In this document: positions 49,326-60,202 of the stretch, piece by piece
Position numbering within the stretch: position 1 is the first letter of the stretch
Layout of the letters: each line of letters begins with the position of its first letter
From: Rhodovulum sp.
GTDB lineage: Bacteria > Pseudomonadota > Alphaproteobacteria > Rhodobacterales > Rhodobacteraceae
Assembly: GCA_002706605.1 (NCBI GenBank)
Contig: PALT01000023.1
Location: 19,904-83,903 of the forward strand
Direction: 5' to 3'
DNA length: 64,000 nt
Made by a program: the position numbers and the translations under genes
The notes under the pieces: generated by a model
What the model was told of the DNA's origin: nothing
Seen by the model: only the letters and a program-made list of their open reading frames with translations
The model's database searches: none

Positions 49326-49402
49326 ATGTCTGGGCCTTTCCGTGGCGAAACAAACGGATCAACCTCGTTTATCGCCGTGGCGCGCCCCTGTCCACCGCAA
49401 CA

Positions 49403-49434
49403 AAAAACCGGGGCCCGATTGGACCCCGGTTTTT
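49403..49434 (-). terminator. Terminator of recA
   Basis: AAAAACCGGGG pairs with CCCCGGTTTTT around a 10-nt loop, with T-runs on both strands. It lies between the recA stop and the alaS start on the minus strand. Confidence 0.85.
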
Positions 49435-49453
49435 CGCAATTCTGTAGGGCGGC

Positions 49454-50524
49454 TTAGCCCTCTAGGACGTCTTCGCCCGCATCGCCCTGCATGTCGAATT
49501 CCAAACCGTGGGCGGCGCGAATCTTGTCCTCGATATCGTTGGCGATATCGGCGTTTTCCTTCAGGAAGGTCTTGGCGTTCTCACGCCCCTGCCCGATCCG
49601 CTCATCCCCGTAGGAATACCACGCGCCGGATTTCTCAACCACGCCGGCCTTGACCCCGAGGTCCAGCAATTCGCCGGTTTTCGAGATGCCTTCGCCGTAC
49701 ATGATGTCGAATTCCACCTGTTTGAACGGCGGGGCGACCTTGTTCTTGACGACCTTGACGCGAGTGGCGTTGCCGACAACCTCATCACGGTCCTTGATCG
49801 CGCCGATGCGGCGGATGTCCAGACGCACCGAGCTATAGAATTTCAGGGCGTTACCGCCGGTCGTCGTTTCAGGGCTGCCGAACATCACGCCGATCTTCAT
49901 CCGGATCTGGTTAATGAAGATGACCATACAATTGCTGCGCGCGATCGAGCCGGTCAGCTTCCGCATGGCCTGGCTCATCAAACGGGCCTGCACGCCGACG
50001 TTGCTGTCGCCCATGTCGCCCTCAAGTTCCGATTTCGGCGTCAGCGCGGCCACCGAGTCCACGATCACCATGCTGACCGCGCCCGAACGCACCAGCGTAT
50101 CGGTAATCTCAAGCGCCTGTTCACCGGTGTCGGGCTGCGAGATCAGCAACTCATCCAGATCAACGCCCAGCTTTTTCGCGTATTGCGGGTCCAGCGCGTG
50201 TTCGGCGTCCACGAACGCGCAAATCCCGCCCTTTTTCTGTTCCTCGGCCACGCAATGCAGCGTCAGCGTCGTCTTACCCGAGCTTTCGGGGCCGTAGATT
50301 TCGATGATCCGGCCCTTGGGCAGACCGCCGATCCCCAGCGCAATATCAAGGCCCAGAGAGCCGGTCGAGGTCGCCTCGATCTCGGCAATCGGGTTGTCCC
50401 CGCCCAGTTTCATAATGGACCCTTTACCGAACTGGCGTTCGATTTGGGACAAGGCGGAATCGAGCGCCTTTTGCTTATCGGGATTGCGTTTTTCTGCCAT
50501 AGTCAAAAGATCTGCCGTCGCCAT
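49454..50524 (-). CDS. recA: Recombinase RecA
   Basis: Homologous recombination and SOS co-protease; 356 residues. Walker [10 protein letters not shown], then [63 protein letters not shown] (Walker B), and the DNA-loop region [36 protein letters not shown]. The acidic C-terminal tail is as usual. Two starts are possible (50524 or ATG nine codons on, MAEKRNPD). A LexA box lies upstream. Confidence 0.98.
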   Translation of the reverse strand: MATADLLTMAEKRNPDKQKALDSALSQIERQFGKGSIMKLGGDNPIAEIEATSTGSLGLDIALGIGGLPKGRIIEIYGPESSGKTTLTLHCVAEEQKKGGICAFVDAEHALDPQYAKKLGVDLDELLISQPDTGEQALEITDTLVRSGAVSMVIVDSVAALTPKSELEGDMGDSNVGVQARLMSQAMRKLTGSIARSNCMVIFINQIRMKIGVMFGSPETTTGGNALKFYSSVRLDIRRIGAIKDRDEVVGNATRVKVVKNKVAPPFKQVEFDIMYGEGISKTGELLDLGVKAGVVEKSGAWYSYGDERIGQGRENAKTFLKENADIANDIEDKIRAAHGLEFDMQGDAGEDVLEG

Positions 50525-50574
50525 GAATTTGTTTCCTTATTCCACAACTGCCCGAAGGCGGCAATGCTGGGGAT

Positions 50575-50589
50575 GTTCACGTCCTGTTC
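50575..50589. promoter_or_regulatory. LexA (SOS) box of recA
   Basis: GTTC-ACGTCCT-GTTC, exactly GTTC-N7-GTTC, the alphaproteobacterial SOS box, 51 bp before the recA start. LexA repression of recA is the expected consequence. Confidence 0.85.
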
Positions 50590-50633
50590 CGAATTGTATG
50601 AGACCAAAAAGAGAACATTTCAAGATAAATTTC

Positions 50634-50662
50634 TTAACCATTGTTCTATCGCCAATGGTTAA
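50634..50662. promoter_or_regulatory. Perfect inverted repeat between recA and the sulfotransferase-like gene
   Basis: TTAACCATTG and CAATGGTTAA, 10-bp perfect arms with a 9-bp spacer, in the divergent promoter region 54 bp before the next gene. Each arm starts with TTAACCAT, which resembles CtrA half-sites, in opposed orientation. Confidence 0.5.
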
Positions 50663-50715
50663 CGACCGGTTTACACTGCGCACGGCTGTGCGTTTTTAAG
50701 GGATTTTTTTACACA

Positions 50716-51318
50716 ATGATGGCGTTTTGGGCGGCAAAGCTGGTGTTTCTTTCGGTGCCAAAGACCGGAACGCATGCCTATATGGCCGCGCTCGGGGACC
50801 GCGCGGATGTGGTGCTGCGCCACCCGCAGAATCTGAAACATACGAGCGCCCAACGCATGCGAAACAAGATCCTGCCCACTCTGTTTCAGGATCAGGCGGG
50901 CGCACTTGAAACGTTGGCCGTGATTCGAGAGCCCGTGGATTGGCTGGGCAGCTGGTATCGCTACCGGTCGCGGGACGCTTTGAACGGGAAGCCGAACTCG
51001 ACGGCGGGCCGGTCGTTTAATGATTTCGTCGCGGCGCATCTGTCTGACGACCCGCCCGCGTGGGCCTCGGTTGGGTCGCAGGCGCGGTTCGTCAGCAACG
51101 GTCAGGGTGAGGTCATCGTGGACCACCTGTTTGCATATGATCGACAAGAGGACCTGCGCGCATTCCTGTCTGCGCGTCTGGGATTTGCGGTTCCCACCCC
51201 GCCCGCGCGCAATGTCTCGCCCGAGTTGGTCTTGGACCTATCGCCCGAGTTGGCGGCGCGCCTGCGGGAGGAACGCGCAGCGGATTTCGCCGTCTATGCG
51301 CGGGCCATGGGCGGTTAA
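50716..51318 (+). CDS. Sulfotransferase-like protein
   Basis: A 200-residue protein with a 5'-phosphosulfate-binding-type loop near the start (KLVFLSVPKTGTHAYMAAL, residues 8-26) and VIREPVDWLGSWYRYRSRD, which resembles the 3'-phosphate-binding region of cytosolic-type sulfotransferases. It would use PAPS to sulfate a sugar or lipid; the acceptor is unknown. It stands alone, diverging from recA. The final codons overlap the end of the convergent cckA gene by 4 bp. ATG 50716 is taken because the upstream extension is AT-rich and unlike the family. Confidence 0.75.
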   Translation: MMAFWAAKLVFLSVPKTGTHAYMAALGDRADVVLRHPQNLKHTSAQRMRNKILPTLFQDQAGALETLAVIREPVDWLGSWYRYRSRDALNGKPNSTAGRSFNDFVAAHLSDDPPAWASVGSQARFVSNGQGEVIVDHLFAYDRQEDLRAFLSARLGFAVPTPPARNVSPELVLDLSPELAARLREERAADFAVYARAMGG

Positions 51319-53675
51319 TGGATCTGATCGCGCACCGTGCTGGTCAGTTCGGACAGGGAAAACGGTTTCGGCAGGAACACCGAATTCGGGATTTTCGCCT
51401 GATGGTCGGAAAAACTGTCCTCGGCATAGCCTGACACGAACACAACCTTGGTGTCGGGACGGGTCAGCAGAGCCTCGCGCACCCAAGTCGGGCCGTCCTT
51501 GCCCGGCATCACGACGTCGGTAACAAAGACATCCACCGACAGTTCAGGGTCCTCCAGCGTGCTCAGCGCCTGTTCGGCATTTTCGGCCTCAATCACCGTG
51601 AACCCCCGCATCCTGAGCGCACGCGAGGCAAAGGCGCGCACTGGCGCCTCATCCTCAACCAAGAGAACAACCCCTTCAGCCGCACCGTCACTGTCGGGCA
51701 GTCTGGGGGGCGCGGGGTCGATCTTGGGGCGGTGCGGAACAACGGGCGGCATCGCAATGGGCGTCGGCGTGGGGGCGGTCGTATCGGGTGCCAAAGCGCG
51801 GCGCCCCCCGCGATAGGACGGCAGGTACAGGGTGAAACAGGTTCCCTGATCCGGCGCGCTGTCACAAAAGATAAAGCCCCCCGTTTGTTTCACAATCCCA
51901 TAGGCGGTGGACAGGCCAAGCCCCGTGCCCTCGCCGGTTTTCTTGGTGGTAAAGAAGGGCTCAAATATCTTTTGCTGCAACTCTTTGGGGATGCCCGTGC
52001 CCTGATCTGCGACCTTCACAATGGCATAATCCCCCGCGGGCACCTGTGTGCGGTCACGGCGCAGGGGTTCGGACAGGCTACAGAACCGTGTGTCGACCTT
52101 AATCTCGCCGCCATTCGGCATGGCATCACGGGCATTCACCACAAGGTTCATGATCACCTGTTCCAGCTGCCGTTTGTCCGCGCGGATCAAAGGCAAGCCA
52201 GGATCGTGGCGCACGCTGAGCGTGGTTTTTTCGCCCACCAGACGGTTCAACAGATGGCTGAGTTCGCCAAGCGCGTCGCGCAGGTCAAGCACCTCGGGAC
52301 GCAGGGTTTGTTTACGCGAAAACGCTAGCAGTTGCCCGACCAAACTGGCCGCGCGGTTGGCGTTCTGGGCAATCTGATCAATGTCGCCAAAGTCCGGATC
52401 GCCCTTATCGTGCCGCATTAACAACAAATCGCAATGTCCTGATATTGCTGTCAAAAGATTGTTAAAATCATGCGCCACACCACCGGCCAATTGGCCGATT
52501 GCCTGCATCTTTTGGCTTTGGACGATCTGCGCCTCAAGCGTCTTGAGTTCGGTGGCGTCCGTCAGGATCGCGACGACCTGTATCCCCTCGGGCGTCGCGA
52601 CGCGGCTGAGGGCGACGCGCAGAAACACCTCTTTGTCGGGACGGCGCACATGCAGAACCTCGGCCGCATTTGGGACGGTATCCATGGCGACGTCCATAAA
52701 CCAATCCTGCAACGACCGCCCCAGCCCCTCAAACAGGTCGGAGAGATCGCCCGCCGCCTCAACCGGACCCAGCATGTCGCGGGCGAGCTTGTTGATCGAC
52801 TGAATTTCTCCGTCGGCGTCCAGCGTGATGATCCCGACCGGCAGCCCCTCTAACACGGACTCTGCGCCCGCGCTCTGCTCGGGCATTTGCGCGGGGATCA
52901 GATAGAGATCCTGACGCCCTGCCGCGCCCGAGACCACATGGACCTGGGCGCTGACCCGTCCTTGGGCGGGGCTGTCGATTGTGACGCGCGCGACCGCGCG
53001 GGCGACCTCCCCCAGACCGACATCGCGCAGATGACTGACACGTTGGCCGAACAGGTTTCGCGCTGCCGTATTCATGAATAAAACCGTACCCTTACGACCC
53101 ACCGTTAACATGGGCAGACCGACAGCGGCGCTGTCTGTTGGTGTCTCCGCCGTATCGGCCTCAACCCGCTCTTCAATCCGCCATAGGAACTGCCCCCGCC
53201 CGACGGATTGCACCCGCATCACCGCCGTCCGCGGACCGAGGCGGCATTCGTCTATGGCCGACCCGTCCTGTGCCGCACGCGTCTGCAAACGATAGATAAT
53301 GCCCTGCGGTTCAGGCGTCAGAGACGACAGCGCCCGCACCAGAGAGAGCGGACCCTGCGTGAAAAACCGCGTTTGCGCCGCGACATTGCCCCATGCGATG
53401 CGGCCCACCTCATCTGTCAGCAGACAGGGCGCATGATCGCCCTCGACAATGCGGCGCAGGAAATATCGGGACATCTGGCGGGCGGCGACCTTGGACAGGT
53501 AGATCAGGGCCAGCACGAACACCGCCCCCGCGCCCGCGATCAAGGACAGACCGACATGACCGCCCAACACCCACGCCACCGCCACAAGGGCCGCGACCAC
53601 AGCCAACAGCACACCGGCGCGCAGGCCATCCGCCTCACGCCGGACACCGCTGGTCAAAATCTCGCTCGACGCCAT
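51315..53675 (-). CDS. cckA: Hybrid histidine kinase CckA
   Basis: The top kinase of the CckA-ChpT-CtrA phosphorelay; 786 residues. Two membrane helices (about 20-60), PAS-like domains (about 180-380), then HisKA with phospho-His H402 in GQLAGGVAHDFNNLLTAISGH, which is the CckA-type H-box. HATPase follows (NLVVNARDAMPNGGEI, ADQGTGIPKELQQKIFEPFFTTKKTGEGTGLGLSTAYGIVKQTGG). A Pro-rich linker (about 630-660) leads to a receiver domain with D720 in VFVTDVVMPGKDG. In Rhodobacterales the relay controls motility, gene transfer agents and stress rather than viability. Confidence 0.92.
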   Translation of the reverse strand: MASSEILTSGVRREADGLRAGVLLAVVAALVAVAWVLGGHVGLSLIAGAGAVFVLALIYLSKVAARQMSRYFLRRIVEGDHAPCLLTDEVGRIAWGNVAAQTRFFTQGPLSLVRALSSLTPEPQGIIYRLQTRAAQDGSAIDECRLGPRTAVMRVQSVGRGQFLWRIEERVEADTAETPTDSAAVGLPMLTVGRKGTVLFMNTAARNLFGQRVSHLRDVGLGEVARAVARVTIDSPAQGRVSAQVHVVSGAAGRQDLYLIPAQMPEQSAGAESVLEGLPVGIITLDADGEIQSINKLARDMLGPVEAAGDLSDLFEGLGRSLQDWFMDVAMDTVPNAAEVLHVRRPDKEVFLRVALSRVATPEGIQVVAILTDATELKTLEAQIVQSQKMQAIGQLAGGVAHDFNNLLTAISGHCDLLLMRHDKGDPDFGDIDQIAQNANRAASLVGQLLAFSRKQTLRPEVLDLRDALGELSHLLNRLVGEKTTLSVRHDPGLPLIRADKRQLEQVIMNLVVNARDAMPNGGEIKVDTRFCSLSEPLRRDRTQVPAGDYAIVKVADQGTGIPKELQQKIFEPFFTTKKTGEGTGLGLSTAYGIVKQTGGFIFCDSAPDQGTCFTLYLPSYRGGRRALAPDTTAPTPTPIAMPPVVPHRPKIDPAPPRLPDSDGAAEGVVLLVEDEAPVRAFASRALRMRGFTVIEAENAEQALSTLEDPELSVDVFVTDVVMPGKDGPTWVREALLTRPDTKVVFVSGYAEDSFSDHQAKIPNSVFLPKPFSLSELTSTVRDQIH

Positions 53676-53744
53676 GGGGGCCCTTTGTCTTTAGCACCTG
53701 CTCACGTTCTGGTGCGCTTGGGACAAAGGATTGAATATAGGTCG

Positions 53745-53759
53745 TTAATTTTTGGTTAA
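53745..53759 (-). promoter_or_regulatory. CtrA-type site upstream of cckA
   Basis: On the minus strand TTAA-CCAAAAA-TTAAC, a full TTAA-N7-TTAA(C) CtrA consensus, about 70 bp before the cckA start. It overlaps the last codon of rsmB. It predicts control of cckA by CtrA. Confidence 0.65.
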
Positions 53760-54917
53760 GATCGCCACATAGAACCCGTCACCACCATCAAGCGGGGTAA
53801 AGGCGCGGTCTTGCACCAAACGCCACGCGCCGGGGTGACGATCCATAAACGCGCGGACCTGATCGCCATTCTCGGCGTTCAGCATCGAACACGTCGCATA
53901 GGCCAGTGTCCCGCCCGCCCGCACAAGGTCGGCGACCTCATCCATGATCCCCGCCTGTGTGCCCAGCAGGCCGTCCAGATCGGCACGGCTGAGGGCCCAT
54001 TTGCCCTGCGGGCTACGCCGCCACGCGCCACTGCCCGAACAGGGCACATCGCACAGAACAACATCATAAGGCGCGGATTTGGAGACGGCGGCGCGATCCG
54101 GCATCAGGGCGACATCCAACCCCGCCCGCGTGGCGCGATCGGCCAGCGGTGCAAGTCGGCGCGGCGCGGAATCATAGGCATAAAACCGTGCGGCCACCCG
54201 CCCCGCCATGGCCAGCGTTTTGCCCCCGCCACCGGCGCAATAATCCAGCACCCGCAAATCATCCACCAGCGGCAGCAGATCGACCACCGCCTGTGACGCG
54301 GCATCCTGTAGCTCGACCAGACCGATCTGATAGGCGGCGGAATTCTGCACCCGACGGGGATTGCCCGTCACCCGCAGGGCCGAGGGCGACAGGTCGCACG
54401 GCTCGGCGGTGATCTCATCGCGGGCAAGACTGCGCAGGGCGTCGTTGACCGTCCCCTTGCGCAGGTTCACTCGCAAAAACACTGGCGCACGGTGGCGCAG
54501 GGCATCCATCACAGGGTCGAGGTTATCGCCAAGGCTGGCGCGCAGATCGTCGAGCAGCCACTCCGGCGCATCCAGACGTTCGCCATCGCTCAACTTAGGG
54601 GGCTGAAAACCGGCCTCCTCCGCGCTTAGGGCCGTGGGCGCGTAGCCCTCGCCGGTAAAGACCGTTGCGGGATCGGTGTCCGCGGCGCGCAGGGCGCCGA
54701 TCATGATGCCCCGCCCCGTCATCGCACCGCCCAGCGCGGCGTAAGAGCGTTTGCAGCGCAAACCGTCGAACACCAGATCGCGGATCGCCGCGCGGTCCTT
54801 GGAGCCCGCGAACCGGTTCGACCGGCCCCAGTTGGTCAGAACCTGCTCGGCGCTCTCGCCTGTCAGAACCTGATCCAGAATGTCGATTGCCACTGCAATC
54901 CGCGCCGCCGGTGTCAT
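53745..54917 (-). CDS. rsmB: 16S rRNA m5C967 methyltransferase-like (RsmB)
   Basis: A SAM-dependent RNA cytosine methyltransferase of the Nop2/Sun group; 390 residues. An N-terminal NusB-like helical part precedes the Rossmann domain: LDYCAGGGGKTLAMAG (motif I), VVLCDVPCSGSGAWRRSPQGKW (motif IV, cysteine), LAYATCSMLNAENGDQV (motif VI, catalytic Cys). ATG at 54917 precedes TPAARIAVAIDILDQV; an upstream ATG extends it by five residues. The stop overlaps a CtrA-type site for cckA. Confidence 0.88.
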   Translation of the reverse strand: MTPAARIAVAIDILDQVLTGESAEQVLTNWGRSNRFAGSKDRAAIRDLVFDGLRCKRSYAALGGAMTGRGIMIGALRAADTDPATVFTGEGYAPTALSAEEAGFQPPKLSDGERLDAPEWLLDDLRASLGDNLDPVMDALRHRAPVFLRVNLRKGTVNDALRSLARDEITAEPCDLSPSALRVTGNPRRVQNSAAYQIGLVELQDAASQAVVDLLPLVDDLRVLDYCAGGGGKTLAMAGRVAARFYAYDSAPRRLAPLADRATRAGLDVALMPDRAAVSKSAPYDVVLCDVPCSGSGAWRRSPQGKWALSRADLDGLLGTQAGIMDEVADLVRAGGTLAYATCSMLNAENGDQVRAFMDRHPGAWRLVQDRAFTPLDGGDGFYVAILTKN

Positions 54918-54953
54918 CGCGTGCCCCCACATGAATGTTGGCGCGGTTGTCCT

Positions 54954-56045
54954 CTATTGTGCTGGGGCGTGCAAGTCCTGCGTCTTATGGCCCTGCGTCT
55001 CTGTGCCCAGCGCGCCGCCGTCCTGTGACAACAGCCCCGCCAGCACCCGCGCCTCGGCCCCCGACAGAACCGGACGTGCAATGGGGCCATAGGTTTTCAT
55101 ATCTCCAACCGCAGTGGCAAAGCGGTCAAACGCCCCCTGCCCCAGAATGTCGCGCGCCTGTGGTCCGGGGTAAAAGGTTTCAACCGCCATGTTATGGGCG
55201 GTGACGACCTCATGCCGGTCACAGGCGAAATGAACGTAATGGGCGACGGGACGTCGGACATAGGAAATGCCGTTCACCCCGATCAGGTCCTTGGCGCGCA
55301 CCAGAACCTCGGGCGCGTCGAAATAGAGGTCGATCAGGGGACCGGCGACCATCACCCGATGCTGAGGCGACAGTTCGACCAGCCGATCATTGCCCAGCGC
55401 CCCTACGGGGATACGTACAGGCGCGTTGGGACCTTGGCCGGGCACGTGGCTGCTTGCGACCCAGCGGACGGTCTGTGGCCCGTGATCGCGCGTCAGTACC
55501 GTATCGCCGACCTGCAAACGCTCGACCCGCTTGGGGCCATATGGCGTGTCGACGCGCGTACCGGCGGCGAAACAGACGAACGGCTGATCCACACCAGAGA
55601 GGTTCACGCCGGTATAATCGACACCGTCCCATGTGCCGAGTTGAATATAGGTGACGTCGGAATAGATACCGGGCGGAATATCGTAATCCATGATCCGCAC
55701 CGAATAGGTGCCATCGGTGAACAGGGTCACCACCATGTCGATATCGGTATAGGTGGTTCCGGCTATCGTAATGGTCCCGTTGGTATAAAGGGCAACCTCG
55801 TCCGGAACGACCGTCCCTGTGGGGCCGATGATATATTCGCCGGGATCGGTCCTGTACCCGTCATCGGGGTCATCGTCATTGATGATGCCGTCGTGGTTGG
55901 CATCGCGCAATATGACCTCGACATACCCCGCAGGGTCCACGACAAGCCCGTTCAACGACCCATCTAGGTTGTCGTCCGAGAATGTGGAATAGCCCGGAGG
56001 GTTCGACGGGACGTACCACCCCCAACTGCTGACATCATTGGTCAT
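54954..56045 (-). CDS. Hint-domain (Hint_2) protein
   Basis: A 363-residue protein. The N-terminal part has no signal peptide, is Asp/Gly-rich and has one Ca-loop-like stretch LRDANHDGIINDDDPDDG (about 46-63). The C-terminal Hint_2 domain is residues about 157-300: Cys158 in FVCFAAGTRVDTPYGPKRVERLQVGDTVLTRD and a later HEVVTAHNMAVETFYP. Hint_2 is often found in Rhodobacterales, usually next to secreted RTX proteins; autoproteolysis is suggested by analogy to hedgehog/intein domains but not shown. The start was set at ATG 56045; a TTG upstream (56087) is also possible. Confidence 0.8.
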   Translation of the reverse strand: MTNDVSSWGWYVPSNPPGYSTFSDDNLDGSLNGLVVDPAGYVEVILRDANHDGIINDDDPDDGYRTDPGEYIIGPTGTVVPDEVALYTNGTITIAGTTYTDIDMVVTLFTDGTYSVRIMDYDIPPGIYSDVTYIQLGTWDGVDYTGVNLSGVDQPFVCFAAGTRVDTPYGPKRVERLQVGDTVLTRDHGPQTVRWVASSHVPGQGPNAPVRIPVGALGNDRLVELSPQHRVMVAGPLIDLYFDAPEVLVRAKDLIGVNGISYVRRPVAHYVHFACDRHEVVTAHNMAVETFYPGPQARDILGQGAFDRFATAVGDMKTYGPIARPVLSGAEARVLAGLLSQDGGALGTETQGHKTQDLHAPAQ

Positions 56046-56133
56046 GCCACGTGCACTCTTAAAAAACGTTATGCCCCGTTGGTTCAAACGGCAGAGTGCG
56101 CGCGGTGTTTAGCCATTATATGCGGGGAAAAAC

Positions 56134-56158
56134 AAAAAAACCGACCCGTTGGGGTCGG
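56134..56158 (-). terminator. Terminator of the GFA-family gene
   Basis: On the minus strand CCGACCC-CAAC-GGGTCGG followed by seven T (56140-56134). Strong. Confidence 0.8.
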
Positions 56159-56178
56159 CTTCGCAGATATGATCCCTT

Positions 56179-56571
56179 TCAGGCGGGATGCCCCATAGAT
56201 TGGGGTGCATCATCACAGATCTCGTACCATGTGGGCTTATCCGAAACGAACTCATGAAACTGGTTTGTCAGACCGAGGTCCCCGTCCAGAGCATTTGCCG
56301 CGATGGGGAAACTGTCGTCCGGCGATAAGATCTCACCCAGAGAGGTGCCGCATGTCCCACAGAAACAGCGCCCATATTTAAAGGGCGGTTGGGGATGGTA
56401 GGTTTGGACGTGCTCCCGCCCGCTTAACCATTCCAGATCCTGCCTTTTCACAAAGACGATCGTACTTGCCCCCGCCTTGCGACAGCGCGAGCAATGGCAG
56501 GTGCCCATCATGGTCGGCTTTGACAACAGGCGAAACGTCACCGCCCCGCAACAACAACTGCCGTTGATCAT
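56179..56571 (-). CDS. GFA-family protein (glutathione-dependent formaldehyde-activating enzyme-like)
   Basis: A 130-residue zinc protein with the GFA cysteines: NGSCCCGAVTF, GTCHCSRCRKAGAS and GRCFCGTCGTSLGEIL. Zinc-binding Cys pairs and a beta-tent fold are family features. Most members have no known substrate; the formaldehyde/glutathione reaction belongs only to true Gfa. ATG 56571 has a GGGAGG site 7 bases upstream. Confidence 0.85.
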   Translation of the reverse strand: MINGSCCCGAVTFRLLSKPTMMGTCHCSRCRKAGASTIVFVKRQDLEWLSGREHVQTYHPQPPFKYGRCFCGTCGTSLGEILSPDDSFPIAANALDGDLGLTNQFHEFVSDKPTWYEICDDAPQSMGHPA

Positions 56572-56683
56572 TCTGCATCCTCCCATTGCTCAGACAGGTG
56601 GAACATATCATGAACACATGTGCAGTTACCAACAAAAAACGGGGACCGTTTGGCCCCCGTTCCTGTTCGTGATCCGGCGATCT

Positions 56684-58216
<1,533 letters not shown>

Positions 58217-59188
58217 TCAGGCGCGCGCAGCGTTGGTTTTTAACGCAAGGCCGCCTTTGGCCCATGCCTGAAACACCTTTACCGCGATCACCGGCACGAT
58301 CATCGTCGCGACGACCAGCATCACCCCGCCAATCACGCGAAAGATCTCGAAATGGCCCGAGGAAGCCACCAACAGGGCCACCCCCGCATAGGCCGCCAGA
58401 GGAAAGGTGAACGCGCCCCACATCGGACTAAACCCCGCCGCGGTCAGATACCGCGCCTTGGCCACCATCAGGATCAACAGACCGCTGGCCACAAAGAACA
58501 AAACGGCGGTGATGTTCCAGAGGCCCAGAAGTCCGGCCACCGTTCCCAACAGACACGCGGGCGCCAAATGGATCGCCAACAACGGGCGCAGCGGCGGCGG
58601 CACATCCTGACGCAGGAACTGACGCAGGCTGAACGCCCAGATGAGGCCCGCAATGACGATCGACGCATAGAGGATCACCGTGCTGAAGGTCACATAGCCC
58701 AAAGGCACACCGGCCAACGGCGACACGATGAACCCGACGAAATGCAGGTGGAACACGGGCGTGATCGCGCGTTGCTCGGCCGGACCGGTCAGCAACAGGC
58801 GCGCCATCAGCACGACCAACACCACATGCAGCGCCAGACCCGCCCAATAGAGGACATGCGCAACCCCGGGCGCCATCGGGACCAAGACCGCCGCCAACAG
58901 ATAGACCGACAGGATCATTGCCGCGATCCCCGCCCGACCGGGCAGAACGCGCAGGTCCTCAACCACCACGCCCGGACGGCGCACCACCTTGGCCGCGTAG
59001 GACACAAAGGCAAACAGGAACAGAACCGTCACCGCGCCAAGGATCAGATCAGCAATCCCTTGGGGCAGATTGAACACCAGTTCGGCGCGCCGCCACGCAA
59101 GGCCAAGGCCGAACAGGCCAAACATCGGGGGAAAGATCGCGGGCGGTGTGTGCGCACCGAACCCTGCACGGGGCTGACCAAGACGCAT
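58217..59188 (-). CDS. TehA/SLAC1-like membrane protein
   Basis: A 323-residue inner-membrane protein with about ten hydrophobic helices, resembling the voltage-dependent anion channel/TDT family (FPPMFGLFGLGLAWRRAELVFNLPQG at the start, HFVGFIVSPLAGVPLGYVTFSTVILYASIVIAGLIW, FAFPLAAYAGV-like TFPLAAYAGVALLV). Such proteins include tellurite-resistance TehA and the plant anion channel SLAC1. Function here unknown. ATG 59188 has AAGGA close upstream; a TTG at 59209 is an alternative. Confidence 0.8.
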   Translation of the reverse strand: MRLGQPRAGFGAHTPPAIFPPMFGLFGLGLAWRRAELVFNLPQGIADLILGAVTVLFLFAFVSYAAKVVRRPGVVVEDLRVLPGRAGIAAMILSVYLLAAVLVPMAPGVAHVLYWAGLALHVVLVVLMARLLLTGPAEQRAITPVFHLHFVGFIVSPLAGVPLGYVTFSTVILYASIVIAGLIWAFSLRQFLRQDVPPPLRPLLAIHLAPACLLGTVAGLLGLWNITAVLFFVASGLLILMVAKARYLTAAGFSPMWGAFTFPLAAYAGVALLVASSGHFEIFRVIGGVMLVVATMIVPVIAVKVFQAWAKGGLALKTNAARA

Positions 59189-59257
59189 AACATATTCCTT
59201 TTTCTGCAACTGTGCCGCGCGGGCCCACGGAATACGACGTGCGCAAGTGTCGCAGCC

Positions 59258-60045
59258 CTAACGCGATGTGATCCCCATCGTCTCGCGTGCGTGTTGTGCC
59301 TGATGGCGCAGCGTGTTGGCAAGCGCGACCAGATCACAAGTCACGGCCATAAATGTTACATCGCGCGCCGCCGCCCATGCCCAACTGTCCGGCGCCATGC
59401 CGATAAACCCCGATGCCTTGCCCGCCGCATGGATACGCTTGATGGCCTGATCAATCGCCTCGGTCACCGCAGGCGCGGTGTTCTGGCCCAGATAGCCCAT
59501 ATCAGCGGCCAGATCGGCAGGACCGATAAACACCGCGTCCACCCCGTCCACGGCGGCAATCGCGTCGATGTTACGCAGGGCCTCGCGGGTTTCGACCTGC
59601 ACGATCACCGCGAGTGTTGATCCGCCGTGCGGGTGTAATCGGCATAGGCCCCATAGCCCGAGGCGCGCGCGACATTCGCCCCGACCCCGCGCGTGCCCTT
59701 GGGCGGATAACGGGTGGCGGCAACCACCGCGCGGGCCTGTTCAGCGGTATCGACCATCGGCACCAGAATGGATTGCGCCCCCAGATCCAGCACCTGCTTG
59801 ATCACCCAGCGCGCATCGGTCGGCACCCGCACCACCGCGTCACAGCCGCCCGCACGCAGGGCAATCAGCTGATCCCGGATCACGGTCACGTCAAAGGGCC
59901 CGTGTTCGCCATCAATCACGCACCAGTCAAACCCGGACCCCGCCGCCATTTCGGCCACCGGACCACTGCCCAAGTTCAACCACGCGCCGATGCTTTTGCG
60001 ACCGGCGTCCAGGTCCTGTTTCAAACGGTTCTCGGGTGCGGGCAT
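59258..60045 (-). pseudogene. HpcH/HpaI aldolase family protein, single frameshift
   Basis: Class II pyruvate aldolase family (2-keto-3-deoxy or hydroxy-acid aldolases). The first part (from ATG 60045, AGGAGG 6 bases upstream) has MPAPENRLKQDLDAG, GFDWCVIDGEHGPFD, ILVPMVDTAEQARAVV and TRGVGANVARASGYG. It then breaks into an out-of-frame HSR stop. A second frame resumes with VIVQVETREALRNIDAIAAVDGVDAVFIGPADLAADMGYLG. Joining the frames near 59612-59620 gives about 262 residues, the normal length, so one base appears to be missing in the AACA context. Metal-binding and active-site residues survive in the joined product. Confidence 0.85.
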
Positions 60046-60202
60046 GGCGGGTCCTCCTGTCTTGTGGGGCATTCCCCGTTTCGACCTATATCACGGGTCC
60101 GGAACTTCACAATTTATTACGGGTCCAACGGGTTCTTGTCCGGTGGGAACGTTTCCCCTATAGGCGGGTTTTCATTGGGACCGCCAACGGCAAGGCAGCG
60201 CT

